Shown: piece after piece, positions 5,712 through 6,388 of the stretch
Numbering within the stretch: the first letter of the stretch is position 1
Layout: every line of letters starts with the position of its first letter
NCBI GenBank assembly: GCA_031278115.1
Contig: JAITKZ010000031.1
Location: 1 to 6,388 of the forward strand
DNA length: 6,388 nucleotides
Direction of reading: 5' to 3'
From: Endomicrobium sp.
Lineage (GTDB): Bacteria; Elusimicrobiota; Endomicrobiia; Endomicrobiales; Endomicrobiaceae
Translations under genes and position numbers: made by a program
The notes under the pieces: generated by a model
Told to the model about the DNA's origin: nothing
Database searches by the model: none
The model's input: the letters and a program-made list of their open reading frames with translations, nothing else

Positions 5712-5717
5712 TATAAT
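5712..5717 (+). promoter_or_regulatory. Candidate -10 box for the M48 protease gene
   Basis: A perfect TATAAT lies 27 bases before the start codon at 5745. No good -35 hexamer stands 16-18 bases upstream; TTGGAA at 5681-5686 is too far, with a 25-base spacer. This is a weak call based on the -10 box alone. The gene's AGGAG ribosome binding site is at 5733-5737. Confidence 0.35.
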
Positions 5718-5744
5718 TAAGTCAACTTTTTCAGGAGAAAGCTA

Positions 5745-6388
5745 ATGAATCATTTTACTTATTTGGTGTTGTCTTTTGTAGTTGCCGTATATATTATTGA
5801 AACCATTTCAGACTTACTAAATCTAAAAAATATTTCAAATACTATCCCGCAGGAATTTGAAAATTTCTTTGATAAGGAAAAATATGCCAAAGCTCAAAGT
5901 TACCTTAAAGACAATACAAACTTTACCATTTTTTCTTCTACATTCTCTCTGATTTTACAGATTACTTTTATACTTGCAGGGGGATTTAGCTATGTAAATT
6001 CTTTGGCTTCTTCTCTTGGTGCTGGAACGGTTTTGACAGGCTTGATATTTGCGGGCATTTTATATTTGATTTATGAAATTGTAGATTTGCCATTTTCTGC
6101 TTATTCAACGTTTGTAATAGAGGAAAAATTTGGCTTTAACAAAATGAACGGAAAAATATTTATAACAGACTTTATAAAATCTTTCATTATAAAAGGAATA
6201 ATATACGGCGGAATGTTTTCTGTAATAGTATGGCTATTTTCAAGTATTGAGCATTATGCGTGGTTGTACACTTTTGCTGCAATAACAGCTTTTGAGCTTT
6301 TTGTAACTTTTATATATCCAATAGTTATAATGCCTTTGTTTAATAAATATACACCATTAGAAGACGGCGAACTTAAAAAGTCTGTTGA
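5745..6388 (+). CDS. Ste24-like M48-family membrane metallopeptidase, N-terminal part (runs off window)
   Basis: 214 codons of an open frame starting MNHFTYLVLSFVV. It resembles the N-terminal membrane domain of CAAX prenyl protease Ste24-type enzymes (M48 family), zinc metalloproteases of the cytoplasmic membrane. Hydrophobic spans are visible at about 5-20, 62-80, 93-112, 150-167 and 173-197. Family-typical segments are the EEKFGFNKMNGKIFITDFIK loop (126-145) and YPIVIMPLFNKYTPLEDGEL (191-210), which precedes the catalytic domain. The HExxH zinc motif is expected further on, outside the window, so catalytic competence cannot be judged. Bacterial members without prenylated substrates are thought to act in membrane protein quality control; that role is not shown here. 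The ATG at 5745 is supported by AGGAG seven bases upstream. The gene diverges from the restriction operon and is separated from it by 414 bases. Confidence 0.88.
   Translation, partial: MNHFTYLVLSFVVAVYIIETISDLLNLKNISNTIPQEFENFFDKEKYAKAQSYLKDNTNFTIFSSTFSLILQITFILAGGFSYVNSLASSLGAGTVLTGLIFAGILYLIYEIVDLPFSAYSTFVIEEKFGFNKMNGKIFITDFIKSFIIKGIIYGGMFSVIVWLFSSIEHYAWLYTFAAITAFELFVTFIYPIVIMPLFNKYTPLEDGELKKSV

Overview
The window is visibly AT-rich bacterial DNA. It carries six substantial reading frames plus one gene broken by a frameshift. Five lie on the minus strand and two on the plus strand. The clustering of thymidylate kinase (tmk), DNA polymerase III delta' (holB) and a RicT/PSP1-type protein is a bacterial housekeeping arrangement. 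Together with the low GC and a decaying restriction system, it fits a small low-GC genome such as an Elusimicrobiota/Endomicrobium-type lineage. That placement is a guess from general knowledge; nothing here proves the taxon.

Layout, left to right. 1-596 (minus) is the N-terminal part of ricT, running off the left edge. 597-943 is a divergent intergenic region with a perfect AT-rich hairpin, a possible gene remnant and a promoter-like sequence. 944-1309 (plus) is a small unrecognised protein with a signal peptide, closed by a strong intrinsic terminator at 1345-1389. 1486-2424 (minus) is holB, 2424-3074 (minus) is tmk and 3052-3465 (minus) is a VOC/glyoxalase-like protein. 3462-4682 (minus) is a beta-order DNA methyltransferase with a C-terminal extension. 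4696-5318 (minus) is an ApaLI-family restriction endonuclease split by a -1 frameshift. 5331-5744 is a 414-base intergenic stretch with several inverted repeats. 5745-6388 (plus) is the N-terminal part of a Ste24-like M48 membrane metalloprotease, running off the right edge.

The minus-strand genes from the endonuclease to holB are packed with overlaps of 1, 23 and 4 bases and one gap of 13 bases. They therefore look like one transcription unit: endonuclease, methyltransferase, VOC protein, tmk, holB. A restriction-modification (R-M) cassette thus appears joined to an essential DNA-replication operon. ricT, which often follows holB directly in other bacteria, is separated from it here by the oppositely oriented small exported-protein gene and its terminator.

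The most interesting observation is in the endonuclease. Its two frames can be joined by a -1 slip at a textbook heptamer (T TTA AAA, minus strand 5082-5076). The joined protein would have the same length as the inferred unbroken protein and differ in only a few residues. It may be simple decay of the nuclease leaving an orphan methyltransferase, but slippage rescue deserves a check. I found no CRISPR array, tRNA, rRNA, insertion sequence or convincing new defence system beyond this R-M pair.
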